53,600 nt of DNA from contig JADGBT010000028.1 in the NCBI GenBank assembly GCA_015231375.1, positions 1 to 53,600 on the forward strand, read 5' to 3'. A program made the position numbers and the translations under genes. Numbering within the stretch: the stretch's first letter is position 1; every line of letters starts with the position of its first letter. The DNA comes from Magnetococcales bacterium. GTDB taxonomy: Bacteria; Pseudomonadota; Magnetococcia; Magnetococcales; Magnetaquicoccaceae. Shown here in pieces: positions 40,029-48,693 of the stretch. The notes under the pieces are model-generated. The model was not told the DNA's origin. It ran no database searches and worked only from the letters and a program-made list of their open reading frames with translations.

Positions 40029-40288
40029 GTGGATTTGGCGTCGTCTTCGCTCAGGCAGCCACGCAGAAATTCCGGTGCCAGATCGGCGCCATTGGACCAG
40101 ACGAGCGTATCCAATTCTGGATCCAACCGGCATTGGCGAAACACCGCCTTGTCCCGCAAGGGTTCGAACATCGGTCCCCAGAGATGTTTTGCCAAGTCGA
40201 CGACTCCAGACTGGCCATCATTGAAGGCCAACCACAGGCGGAAGTCCTCCAGATATCGTGTTTCGGTCACATGCAACATGGGCGTCAC
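40025..40288 (-). CDS. DUF2442 domain protein
   Basis: An 87-residue protein with the family's opening strand (LHVTETRYLEDFRLWLAFND), the GVVDLAKHLWGPMFEPLRD middle and the TLVWSNGADLAPEFL end. DUF2442 genes very often stand beside DUF4160 genes, as here, and the pair is suspected to act like a toxin-antitoxin module, which is not proven. The GTG at 40288 overlaps the DUF4160 stop (GTGA); an ATG nine bases later is an alternative start. Confidence 0.85.
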   Translation of the reverse strand: MTPMLHVTETRYLEDFRLWLAFNDGQSGVVDLAKHLWGPMFEPLRDKAVFRQCRLDPELDTLVWSNGADLAPEFLRGCLSEDDAKST

Positions 40289-40542
40289 TCCAAGGGATCA
40301 ATGGGGGTCAACGGGGCATGCTCCTGGCAGCGTTGCCAGTTTTGCATCAGTTCGTCCCGGTGCAGTTGCATCCACTCCAGGACAAGATTCAAGGCCCGGC
40401 GCGGAAAGCATCCTTCAACCACCCCGTCGGGGATGGTCACCGTGATTTCATAATCGCCGTATCGGGCATGAAAATGCGGCGGCGCGTGGTCGTTCCAGTA
40501 CATCACGATGATGATTCCCAGAAAACGGCTGATCACTGGCAT
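40285..40542 (-). CDS. DUF4160 domain protein
   Basis: An 85-residue protein with the typical start PVISRFLGIIIVMYWNDHAP and the PPHFHARYGDYEITVTI stretch of the DUF4160 family. The ATG at 40542 has GGGAG nine bases upstream. It is coupled to the DUF2442 gene. Its start lies at the point where the Fic N-terminal fragment loses similarity, so this pair appears to sit inside a Fic gene. Function is unknown. Confidence 0.85.
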   Translation of the reverse strand: MPVISRFLGIIIVMYWNDHAPPHFHARYGDYEITVTIPDGVVEGCFPRRALNLVLEWMQLHRDELMQNWQRCQEHAPLTPIDPLE

Positions 40543-40715
40543 GGATGAATGCTCCCGCTGGAGTGGGTATCTCCTAACGCCTTGGATGTCCGCTCCAGCA
40601 ACGTGCTGATGCGCGCACCCTCCCAGGACCACTCCTGGTTGATGGGCGCGGGGTAGAAGCTTTTGTACTGGTATTGCTGACGGAGCTTGCCGGATTGGAA
40701 GGACTCGATTTTCAT
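40533..40715 (-). pseudogene. N-terminal remnant of a Fic family protein
   Basis: The first 49 residues (MKIESFQSGKLRQQYQYKSF..., then INQEWSWEGARISTLLERTS) match the N-terminal segment of class II Fic/DOC proteins. After SKALGD the similarity stops and the frame ends eleven residues later. The corresponding C-terminal part is at 39633-40028, so roughly 200 residues, including the AMP-transfer site, were lost. Confidence 0.75.
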
Positions 40716-40726
40716 GGGGCCGACCG

Positions 40727-40825
40727 CTATCGAAGGGAGGAAGCATTGTGGTGGATGCCCAGGGGCACCTGGATGGAGAGGGTGTTCAGGGGCGGCTGCT
40801 TGACGAAGATTTCAGCGTTAACCAT
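40727..40825 (-). CDS. very small reading frame coupled to hsdS (32 aa)
   Basis: A 32-codon frame starting at an ATG that overlaps the end of hsdS. Product MVNAEIFVKQPPLNTLSIQV and on is not recognised. It may be the truncated start of a lost gene that once followed hsdS, or a chance frame. Its stop lies 12 bases before the Fic remnant start. Confidence 0.3.
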   Translation of the reverse strand: MVNAEIFVKQPPLNTLSIQVPLGIHHNASSLR

Positions 40826-41966
40826 GCGTACCCCATTCTTTTTTTGCTTTGTCCAAAATTGTGCGAGTATTGGCTATATGCTGATTTATGCTTGAGTCGC
40901 CATATTCCAGCTTACCGATAATTTCGATGATATATTTTTGATTTTGAAGTGAAGGAATGGGTACTTCAATGGATGAGAACTGTGATTTGTTAAGAATGGG
41001 AAGTGCTGTGCAAGATGCTTGTTGGTAGAGGTGGTCTCCCAATAGCTTGAGAAGTCTGTACACAAAATCAGGGTCTGCATCTTTATTGCAAACAATAGTA
41101 TTTATTTGCTGGTTCGTAATGCATCTTTCTGAACTTACAGCTACTTTTCCTGTGGTAGAGCCAATGCAGACGACCATCACAGCATTCTCTGGTATTTCCC
41201 TGCCTGTTTGGAGTCCCTCTGAGGAAACCATTTTTTCGGTAGAGGTTACATATTTTCTAGATCCGATATCAGACGGAGAAACGAACATGAACTCTCGTTT
41301 GTTATAAAAAATCGGATTCTTTGTTGATGGAGTGCTCCCAGTGATCACTGTACCCAAGTCACCAATCCGTTTTTTTAAGGATGCCGTATTAGCAACCAAC
41401 TGTCGGAAGATTGTTGATATTGTTTCTTGAATCTGGAATCTGGATTGTAAATATCTTTCTACCACCTCATCCGCCGCCCAGAGGATTTCGGCGATACGGC
41501 ACTGCTCCTCAATGGGCGGGAGGGGGAATTCGTAGTTTTGCAGCGCCGTCCAGCTTGTTCTGGGTGAAAGGGAACCCGCCGATGTGCCCAAGGCATATTC
41601 AAAGAACCCATCCGATTGCACGATGAACGGCAGCAACTCCGGCAGGAGTGTTTTGTGGTCTTTGCTCTCGAAGGTCAGGATGTCACCGGAGCAGATCCCA
41701 TCGAACTCCGCATAGGCCACCTTTTTCTGATAGGCACGCCGCTTGCCGAACAGAGTCTGTCCCGGCACGAACCTGCGGGTGAACGAGGTTCCATCGGCGA
41801 TGTCATCCCAGCGGCGGATATGCAGGTTCTCCGGGTCGATGTGCTCCAGTCCAACCACACGGTTGAGTTCAGTTTTTTCCAGGTTGCGCACGGTCAGGTT
41901 GGCGTTGTGGACAACATCGCCGCACTTCACCATCCGCCAGCCGGGTTTCAATGGGCGACATCTCAT
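40818..41966 (-). CDS. hsdS: type I restriction-modification specificity subunit
   Basis: A 382-residue specificity subunit. The first target-recognition domain covers about 1-145 (ending LQNYEFPLPPIEEQ), followed by a conserved helix (about 150-195). The second recognition domain covers about 196-345, ending in SIEVPIPSLQNQKYI before a last helix. Each recognition domain reads one half of a split DNA site. The second domain (about 40930-41380) is much more AT-rich than the first, which suggests it was swapped in by recombination. The ATG at 41966 overlaps the protease stop (ATGA). Length matches the family. Confidence 0.93.
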   Translation of the reverse strand: MRCRPLKPGWRMVKCGDVVHNANLTVRNLEKTELNRVVGLEHIDPENLHIRRWDDIADGTSFTRRFVPGQTLFGKRRAYQKKVAYAEFDGICSGDILTFESKDHKTLLPELLPFIVQSDGFFEYALGTSAGSLSPRTSWTALQNYEFPLPPIEEQCRIAEILWAADEVVERYLQSRFQIQETISTIFRQLVANTASLKKRIGDLGTVITGSTPSTKNPIFYNKREFMFVSPSDIGSRKYVTSTEKMVSSEGLQTGREIPENAVMVVCIGSTTGKVAVSSERCITNQQINTIVCNKDADPDFVYRLLKLLGDHLYQQASCTALPILNKSQFSSIEVPIPSLQNQKYIIEIIGKLEYGDSSINQHIANTRTILDKAKKEWGTHG

Positions 41967-44323
41967 AGCTTCGCCCTCCCGCGCATCCGGGCCTGGAGTT
42001 GATTTCTGATCTGGGTATAAAGCCGGGCATCCTCGTTTTCCCGATCACGCAGGCAAACCACCAGGGAATAGCTCTCTTCGGTGGCGCAAAGCGGTTCGCC
42101 CCATGGAAAATCGTTGCGGGTGACCACGACGAAAAGTTTTTGATTTCGAAGTATGGCATCTTTATTGAATTGTTTGAAGCACCAAATATCTGCCTGAACA
42201 GTACCTTTGCTGCGGGCCTGTTGGCCAACGGTAGCGGTTTTTAACTCCGGGATGTTATCGTAATTGATCTTCTCGGTGGCCTTGTTGAACATGGTGGTGA
42301 CATGTTCCAAATCTGGTGCTGTCACCAAACGGAAGTCGATACGAGTGGCGCGATACTTGATTCTGGTCGAACGGACGATGGGCGCATAGGCCAATCCCAC
42401 GGCGATCTCTCGCAACCGACGCCGACCACCGCTGGTAAACTCATCTGGAATAGGAATCTCGTAGAAATGATGGAGTTTGTTCCTGATGGGACCACCGGCG
42501 ATAAGAGTAACCGCGCTTTCAAGAGAGCGGTGGAGAGCGGTCACATCCACTTGCCCGTAGCCGCAAACCTTCCTGAAATCCTTATTGCGGTCTATCAGGG
42601 CTTGGCTTTCTTCTGGCATGACGGCATGGGCGCAAAGCAACGCCCGCAATAGGCTGGCATTGGCGTCGGGATGTTCCTGCAGGATGGAGGCCGCCAGATG
42701 GGCCACCTGGGGTGCGGCCATGCTCGTGCCAGAATCCACCGCGAATGGTCGGCCCAATGCAAAATCCAGCCCCGTAGAAATAACCCCGAGTCCATGTCCC
42801 TGGTCCAACAGGCGATTCATCCCCCCTCGGGTGTTGAGTGCCCAGTTGCCGCCATGAGCCATCAATTCCGGCTTGATGGCCCCATCCACGGAATGTCCAC
42901 TTCGGGTGAAAGGAGATGGCTGATCTGGCTGGGAAATAGGAATCTCTGACGGGTCTAGCGGGTAGCGCTGGCTGTTGTAGGTTTGGTTGTGTCGGGCTAG
43001 GCTGCCCACGGTGAGTACATTCAACGCCGGGGCAGGCTCGATAATCCGCCACGCATCGTCCAGCAGGTAGTGCGGGTAGTTGTCTCGCCAGGCAAGTCCC
43101 TCAGGAGAATCCTCGCCGACCCTGTGGTTGCCCGCCGACACCACGAACAGCACCCCCAGTTCTCTGGAAAGGGCATCCAGAGTCAGGGAAAGTCCTTTCA
43201 AATGGCCGCCAAGGTAGGGTTTATTGGCGTCACCGAAGGAGAGATTGAAGACCCGGCAGCCGTAATTGCTGACGAAATAGCGCACTGCCTTTTCGATATG
43301 TTTCTCGACAAAGCCAGAGGTGTTCTCGTTGTTCCTGTCGAGAATTCTGCCGCTGAACAGGCGTAGCGTGGGCACGAATAAACTGGAGCGCAGGCTGCTC
43401 TCGAAATCCCCGTACATGGCCAACCCAGCCACATGGGTGCCATGCCCGTTCTCATCGGCGGCAGACTCTCCAGGCAGGAAACTTTGGGCGTCCCCCACCG
43501 CCGCCCCCAACAAGGGGTGTCCCGTGGCCAGGCCACTATCCAGGACCACAACACCGGGAGCTTGCTCGCCCGGGGCACTGACGACAGGGAAATTCTGGAT
43601 ATCCTGAAAGACGGTGGAGCGTTCCAAACCGAAGCTGGGCGGCAGGTCTACCGACCGCACATCCCGATGTCTAAGAAGCTGTTGAGCCTGGATAAGGTTG
43701 CATCGCACACGGTAGAGAGTCAAACCGGACTGCTTGACTTGGTCCTGCTTGTCGATACCTTCATGGGTCAACCACGCCTCGAATGCCTCCCATTCTTGGC
43801 CTCGTTCCTGATGATTATCCTCCAGGGGCCACAGCTCTACATCCAACAGGAAGGAATCCAATTCTGGAAGGCCCTGTTTTTTCAGCGCCCACCCCTTGCG
43901 ATCATCGGGACTCCAGCCATCCACGCTTTTTAGTGCATAAAAAACCTTTTCGTTGGTCACTTGACCTGTGGTAGCCAGAGAAGCCAATCGAGACTCAAAC
44001 ACAGCCAATGCCGCATCATTTGCGAAACCAACAACTACATTATCACCTTCTTGACTTACAAATTCTATTTCAGTACAAATCTGGCGAAGATCAAAATAGT
44101 CAAGTGAGGCCCCTTTCTGAACCTCAAATCTAAATAAACGGCGTTGGTCAAACCCGCCAATATCAGAAGAAGTTTGTTCCAAGGCAGAAGCCAGTTTCTG
44201 CTGCAATCCGCGACCATGAGCATAGACGTCATCTGGTCTTTTTACTCTGGGAAACCCAGGAGGTCTTTTCTCTCGAATCGGCTCTTCACGTCGTAGTGTC
44301 AGATGTTGGTATGATTCAGCCAT
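41963..44323 (-). CDS. S8 subtilisin-like serine protease
   Basis: A 786-residue protease without a signal peptide, so it is cytoplasmic. The catalytic triad is D262 (VVLDSGLA), H294 (NGHGTHVAG) and S534 (SGTSMAAP), with oxyanion N399 in SAGN. A long N-terminal region (1-250) and a C-terminal domain of about 200 residues flank the protease core; neither resembles the usual inhibitor propeptide. It follows the AAA+ gene by six bases and overlaps hsdS. Subtilase plus AAA+ pairs are known to me from defence-associated loci, but placement between hsdM and hsdS is unusual. The protein may act as a conditional effector controlled by the ATPase, which is inference. Confidence 0.9.
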   Translation of the reverse strand: MAESYQHLTLRREEPIREKRPPGFPRVKRPDDVYAHGRGLQQKLASALEQTSSDIGGFDQRRLFRFEVQKGASLDYFDLRQICTEIEFVSQEGDNVVVGFANDAALAVFESRLASLATTGQVTNEKVFYALKSVDGWSPDDRKGWALKKQGLPELDSFLLDVELWPLEDNHQERGQEWEAFEAWLTHEGIDKQDQVKQSGLTLYRVRCNLIQAQQLLRHRDVRSVDLPPSFGLERSTVFQDIQNFPVVSAPGEQAPGVVVLDSGLATGHPLLGAAVGDAQSFLPGESAADENGHGTHVAGLAMYGDFESSLRSSLFVPTLRLFSGRILDRNNENTSGFVEKHIEKAVRYFVSNYGCRVFNLSFGDANKPYLGGHLKGLSLTLDALSRELGVLFVVSAGNHRVGEDSPEGLAWRDNYPHYLLDDAWRIIEPAPALNVLTVGSLARHNQTYNSQRYPLDPSEIPISQPDQPSPFTRSGHSVDGAIKPELMAHGGNWALNTRGGMNRLLDQGHGLGVISTGLDFALGRPFAVDSGTSMAAPQVAHLAASILQEHPDANASLLRALLCAHAVMPEESQALIDRNKDFRKVCGYGQVDVTALHRSLESAVTLIAGGPIRNKLHHFYEIPIPDEFTSGGRRRLREIAVGLAYAPIVRSTRIKYRATRIDFRLVTAPDLEHVTTMFNKATEKINYDNIPELKTATVGQQARSKGTVQADIWCFKQFNKDAILRNQKLFVVVTRNDFPWGEPLCATEESYSLVVCLRDRENEDARLYTQIRNQLQARMRGRAKL

Positions 44324-44329
44324 TGGTCA

Positions 44330-45325
44330 TCAACCTCGCTTCATCCGGGCTTGGCGCGCATCTTCCCGGCGGATGGCCGACTTGATATGCCGTTCGTCCA
44401 GAAACTCCTTGCCGGATAGCACCATCTCCTTGGCGGCACGGCGCACGACCCTCTCCACATCGGCTTGGCTCATCCCCTTGAAGAGGTTGGTGATCTCGTT
44501 GCTGTCCACCTCGAAATTCCGTCGCAGACCACGCAGCTTGCACGCCAGCAGTTTTTTCAACTGCTCCAGGTTTGGCGGTTCGAAGACCAGAACCTCGTCG
44601 AACCTGCGCCAAACGGCAGCATCCAGAATTTTTTCGTGATTGGTGGCGGCAATCAGAAGGCTTCTCCCATTGTAGGCATCAAGGAGTTGCAAGAAGGCGT
44701 TGACCACCCTTTTCAACTCTCCATGGTCTGCCGCATCGGCGCGTTCCTTGGCCAGGGCATCAAACTCGTCGAACAGGGTCACCATAGGCACGGCGGCAAC
44801 GAAATCCAGAACCTGACGCAGATTGGATGCCGTCTCCCCCAGATAGGAGGAAACCACACTGTCGATACGCACGATGGCTAATGGCAGACCAAGTTCCGAA
44901 GCCAGGACTTCTGCGGTCAAAGTCTTACCGCATCCGGGCGGACCACAGAACAGCAGGCGATCCGCCGGTGCCAAGCCATGACTTTTTAATATTTCCTGAC
45001 GATGATACTCCTGAAGCAGTTCATCGATCAAGGATCGGTTGTCATCAGAAAGGATGACATCCTCCAGTCGCCGCAGGGGTTCCCGAATATGCAGCAGCGG
45101 CAGCCCTCGCTCCTTGTCACTTGGAACCTGCTTCACCAGGGAAAGGAACGGCTGACTGGTGGAACTGGATCGGCCATACAGAATCTTTTCGAGATCACTG
45201 GCCAACAGATGGTGATGTTTTTCCCGTTCTTCCCGGATGACCTCCTCAGAGGCTTTTTTGAAAGCCTCCAGGTTGCCTTCCGCACCTGAACGAATGAGTT
45301 GTCTCAGCAAGTTGCCCGATGCCAT
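44330..45325 (-). CDS. AAA+ ATPase paired with the S8 protease
   Basis: A 331-residue single-ring AAA+ protein. Walker A GPPGCGKT lies at 128-135, Walker B MVTLFDE at 182-188, sensor-1 N229 in ATNHE, and arginine-finger candidates R240/R241. It resembles the FtsH/ClpX-like classic AAA group more than DNA-helicase loaders. An N-terminal helical part (1-80) may bind the partner protease. The ATG at 45325 has GAGGAA upstream; a longer frame to 45379 would overlap the end of hsdM. It probably feeds or gates the protease encoded next. Confidence 0.9.
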   Translation of the reverse strand: MASGNLLRQLIRSGAEGNLEAFKKASEEVIREEREKHHHLLASDLEKILYGRSSSTSQPFLSLVKQVPSDKERGLPLLHIREPLRRLEDVILSDDNRSLIDELLQEYHRQEILKSHGLAPADRLLFCGPPGCGKTLTAEVLASELGLPLAIVRIDSVVSSYLGETASNLRQVLDFVAAVPMVTLFDEFDALAKERADAADHGELKRVVNAFLQLLDAYNGRSLLIAATNHEKILDAAVWRRFDEVLVFEPPNLEQLKKLLACKLRGLRRNFEVDSNEITNLFKGMSQADVERVVRRAAKEMVLSGKEFLDERHIKSAIRREDARQARMKRG

Positions 45326-45335
45326 GTTCAATTCC

Positions 45336-46892
45336 TCACTTTTCACCCGTTCCGCCCTGTTGGGGCGGTTCAACGGCAATTTTCAAGGAATGGGACAAGG
45401 TTCGGAACAACGTATCCATTGAGGCGCGTAAATCCCGTGATCCCTGTTTCCATTCTGAGATGGTTTGTTGCACGGTAGGTTTATCGTCCAGAATGGCATA
45501 TTCCATTATCAATTGAGCAGAGATCGTTTTGCTTACATAGAGCGGAATGCTCAGATTGTGCTCCTGAGCGCGGATCATCTCCATGTCCGCCACCGTGGTG
45601 AAGCCGGATTCAGAGGCAAATCGGCGATAGGCGTTGACGATGCGGGTGATGTGATCGTCGGTCAAAAAGCTCTGTGCCCGCTCCCGGGTCACTTCTCCCA
45701 CCGCGTTGATGAACAGCACCTTGCCCTTGCGGGCCTTGGGTTTGTTCATCCGGCAGATGACGACGCAGGCTTCCATGGGGGAGTTGTAAAACAGGTTTGG
45801 CCCCAGGCCCAGGACACACTCCACCACGTCGGATTCCACCAGCTTGGCCCGCATGGCTTTTTCTTCGTTGCGGAACAGCACCCCATGCGGAAACAGAATG
45901 GCGCATCGGCCCGTGCGGGTATTCAGGCTGGCGAGGATGTGTTGCCAGAATGCATAGTCGGCGCGGCCTTGGGGCGGGGTGCCATGGAGATTGCGCCCCC
46001 AGGGATCAACCGCGAATTTGTCCCGGTCCCACTGCTTGATGGAGTAAGGTGGATTGGCAAGCACCACGTCGAAACGTTGCAGGCAACCACCCTCGATGAA
46101 TTTGGGTTCTTCCAGGGTGTCCCCCCGCTGGATCCGGAAATCCTCGATGCCGTGCAGGAAGAGGTTCATGCGTCCGATGGAGGAGGTCATCAGATTGCGT
46201 TCCTGCCCGTACAAACGCAGGGTGCGCCACTCTTTTTTGTGACGCTGCAGATGCGCCACCGCCGAGAGCAACATGCCCGCCGACCCGCACGTCGGATCAT
46301 AGATGGACTCTCCCGGTTGCGGCTCCAGCATCTCCGTCATCAGGTGGACCACCGTGCGGTTGGTATAGAACTCAGCCGCCGTGTGACCGGAGTCGTCGGC
46401 AAACTTCTTGATCAGGAATTCATAGCCGACGCCCAGTTCATCCTCCGGGCAGTTGGCCAGGGAGAGGGTATGTTTGCTGAAGTGTTCGATCAACTCCTTC
46501 AGCATCCGGTCCGGCAGGCGCTCCTTGTTGGTCCACTGGGCGTCGCCGAAGACGCCATAGAGGTTGTCCGGATTGGCCTTTTCAATGGTGCGCAGGGCGT
46601 CCTGAATCGCCTTGCCCACATGGGAGGCGTTGTCACGCACATCGCGCCAATGGGCACCGACTGGAATGCGGAATCGGTGGTTTTCCTCGAAGGCTGCATA
46701 CGCCTCGTCGCCACCGGACTCTGCCAGGGCATAGGCGCATTCCTCGTCGTAGACGTCGCATAACCGCTTGAAAAACAACAAAGGGAAGATGAACTGCTTG
46801 TAGTCGCCAGCATCGATATAGCCCCGCAAAAGCGTGGCGGCTCCCCACAGATAGGATTCCAACTCGGACTGGGTGATCTTCTGGCCGCTCAT
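45336..46892 (-). CDS. hsdM: type I restriction-modification DNA methylase, second copy
   Basis: A 518-residue N6-adenine methylase. The N-terminal helical domain (about 8-165) is followed by SAM motif I DPTCGSAGML (199-208) and the catalytic NPPY (280-283). Its C-terminal 60 residues are helical and would bind HsdS. It is clearly paralogous to the gene just upstream (shared FPLLFFKR, DVYDEE, FGDAQW, NKERL stretches) but divergent in motif I and at the C-terminus. The ATG at 46892 overlaps the first hsdM stop (ATGA). Both copies look intact, so the complex may use two different M subunits. Confidence 0.92.
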   Translation of the reverse strand: MSGQKITQSELESYLWGAATLLRGYIDAGDYKQFIFPLLFFKRLCDVYDEECAYALAESGGDEAYAAFEENHRFRIPVGAHWRDVRDNASHVGKAIQDALRTIEKANPDNLYGVFGDAQWTNKERLPDRMLKELIEHFSKHTLSLANCPEDELGVGYEFLIKKFADDSGHTAAEFYTNRTVVHLMTEMLEPQPGESIYDPTCGSAGMLLSAVAHLQRHKKEWRTLRLYGQERNLMTSSIGRMNLFLHGIEDFRIQRGDTLEEPKFIEGGCLQRFDVVLANPPYSIKQWDRDKFAVDPWGRNLHGTPPQGRADYAFWQHILASLNTRTGRCAILFPHGVLFRNEEKAMRAKLVESDVVECVLGLGPNLFYNSPMEACVVICRMNKPKARKGKVLFINAVGEVTRERAQSFLTDDHITRIVNAYRRFASESGFTTVADMEMIRAQEHNLSIPLYVSKTISAQLIMEYAILDDKPTVQQTISEWKQGSRDLRASMDTLFRTLSHSLKIAVEPPQQGGTGEK

Positions 46893-48373
46893 GGCATGAG
46901 TCCTGCCTGTTGCAGCAAACGTTCCAGACGCTCCTCGGCGGCATACGCAGCCTCAAGACTGGATTTCAGGTTGATCAAGGCGTCCTCGACCGTGATGGTC
47001 TCCTCCTCGATCACCGGCTCCACATAGCGGGGAATGTTGAGATTATGGTCGTTTTCGGCGATTTCCTTCAGGGGCACCATCCGGGCAACGCCATCCACGT
47101 CTTGGCCATGAATGTACCATTGGTAGATCCGGTCCACATGCTCCGGCAGCAGTTCGTTTTGGGCGCGTCCTTTCTTGAATTCTCTTGAGGCGTCGATGAT
47201 GAGCACCCGACCTTTGCGGTCCCTGGGCTTGCGCACCCGAAAGACCAGAACACAGGCGGCAAGCCCGGTTCCGTAAAACAGGTTGGAACCCAAGCCGATT
47301 ACCGCATCCAGAAGATCCAATTCCAGGATTTCTTTCCGAATGACACCTTCCTTGGCTGTCCGAAACAAAACCCCATGAGGAAGCACCACGGCCATGCGTC
47401 CCGTTTTCGGAGCCATGGATTTGATCATGTGCTGCACCCAGGCGAAATCGCCGCTGCTGGCGGGTGGCAGCCCGGCAAAACTCCTGCCGAAGGGATCGCT
47501 TTCCCAGACTTCTTCCCCCCATTTTTCCAGTGAGAAGGGTGGGTTGGCGATGACGCAATCAAAGGTGGCGAGGTTGTCACCCGCATAGAAGGCAGGCGAT
47601 CTCAGGGTGTCACCCCGTTCGATGCGAAAATCCTCCGCGCCATGCAAAAACAGGTTCATGCGAGCAATGGCGGAGGTGGTGAGGTTCTTCTCTTGTCCGA
47701 ACAGACGTCCCAACAACATCCGGACATTGCCGCCGCTGCGCCTTACATGATGAATGGCCTCCAACAGCATGCCACCCGTACCACAGGCAGGATCGTAGAT
47801 GGTCTCACCTTCCTGGGGAGACAGAATCCGCGTCATCAATGCCACCACCGAACGCGGGGTATAGAACTCCCCGGCTTTTTTATTGGTGGCGTCGGCAAAT
47901 TTCTTGATCAGGTATTCGTAGGATTGGCCGAGGATATCCGCCTCGGCATCGCGATTACCCAGAGAGAGTTTGGAAAAATGTTCGAGCAGATCCTTGAGCA
48001 GGTTGTCTGATAGCCGCTCTTTGTTGCTCCATTGGGCGTCGCCAAAAATGCTGTGTAATGTATCCGGGTTGGCTTGTTCGATCCCACGCATGGCACTCTG
48101 CAAGGCGTGCCCGACGTTGGTAGTCCGGGCGCGAACATCCTGCCAATGGTATCCTTCAGGGATCTGGAAACGGTGATTTTCCGGGAAATGGGCATATTCC
48201 GCATCGCCATCGGATTCCGCAAGAGCGGTGGAGATCTCTTCGTCGTAAACGTCGGAGATGCGCTTGAAAAACAGCAACGGGAAAATATATGTCTTGAAAT
48301 CAGCCGCATCCACGGGGCCACGCAGGATATTGGCCGATTCCCACAAATGGTTTGAAAGCGTGGACAGGTCCAC
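46889..48373 (-). CDS. hsdM: type I restriction-modification DNA methylase, first copy
   Basis: A 494-residue N6-adenine methylase with N-terminal helical domain (about 6-165), SAM motif I DPACGTGGM (194-202) and catalytic NPPF (277-280). It starts at GTG 48373, with GAGGAG eight bases upstream. It is the first gene of the minus-strand island, so the operon promoter should lie in 48374-48550. The overlap with the second methylase implies joint translation. NPPF and NPPY are both normal for adenine methylases. Confidence 0.92.
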   Translation of the reverse strand: MDLSTLSNHLWESANILRGPVDAADFKTYIFPLLFFKRISDVYDEEISTALAESDGDAEYAHFPENHRFQIPEGYHWQDVRARTTNVGHALQSAMRGIEQANPDTLHSIFGDAQWSNKERLSDNLLKDLLEHFSKLSLGNRDAEADILGQSYEYLIKKFADATNKKAGEFYTPRSVVALMTRILSPQEGETIYDPACGTGGMLLEAIHHVRRSGGNVRMLLGRLFGQEKNLTTSAIARMNLFLHGAEDFRIERGDTLRSPAFYAGDNLATFDCVIANPPFSLEKWGEEVWESDPFGRSFAGLPPASSGDFAWVQHMIKSMAPKTGRMAVVLPHGVLFRTAKEGVIRKEILELDLLDAVIGLGSNLFYGTGLAACVLVFRVRKPRDRKGRVLIIDASREFKKGRAQNELLPEHVDRIYQWYIHGQDVDGVARMVPLKEIAENDHNLNIPRYVEPVIEEETITVEDALINLKSSLEAAYAAEERLERLLQQAGLMP

Positions 48374-48693
48374 CCCGGATACTCCTCACTGATTGTTCAC
48401 TGGCCCATGACCTTTCCACCGCAGAATTACTTTCAACCGGTGCGCTCGCAACATCCATGGGCTCAATATGATACGCGATATAGGTACGGGAGACGAGGGA
48501 TGGTGTCCGGCAGTTGGTCGTTTTTGAAAGAGACGATACCGTCGAGATCTACCAGACTGCCTTGAAGGTCAGATTACCCTCACGGGTTGAGTCCGGCGTT
48601 GTGGACCCGGACACGCGCGCTCTGGGACTTTCGCCGCCATGCAGGTGGATCAAGGGAAGCGACAGTGAACGGCGGCGATCCCGCCCAGGCCTG
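48374..48693. other. gap upstream of the restriction island
   Basis: About 320 bases without a supported gene. The first 175 should hold the hsdM promoter on the minus strand; an AT-rich patch at 48465-48482 could include a -10 box, but no clear -35 match was found. The rest is probably decayed phage DNA continuing from the pseudogenes to the right. Confidence 0.35.

Noticed and set aside
45465-46763. 432-codon plus-strand open frame
   Set aside because: Antisense shadow of the second hsdM gene.
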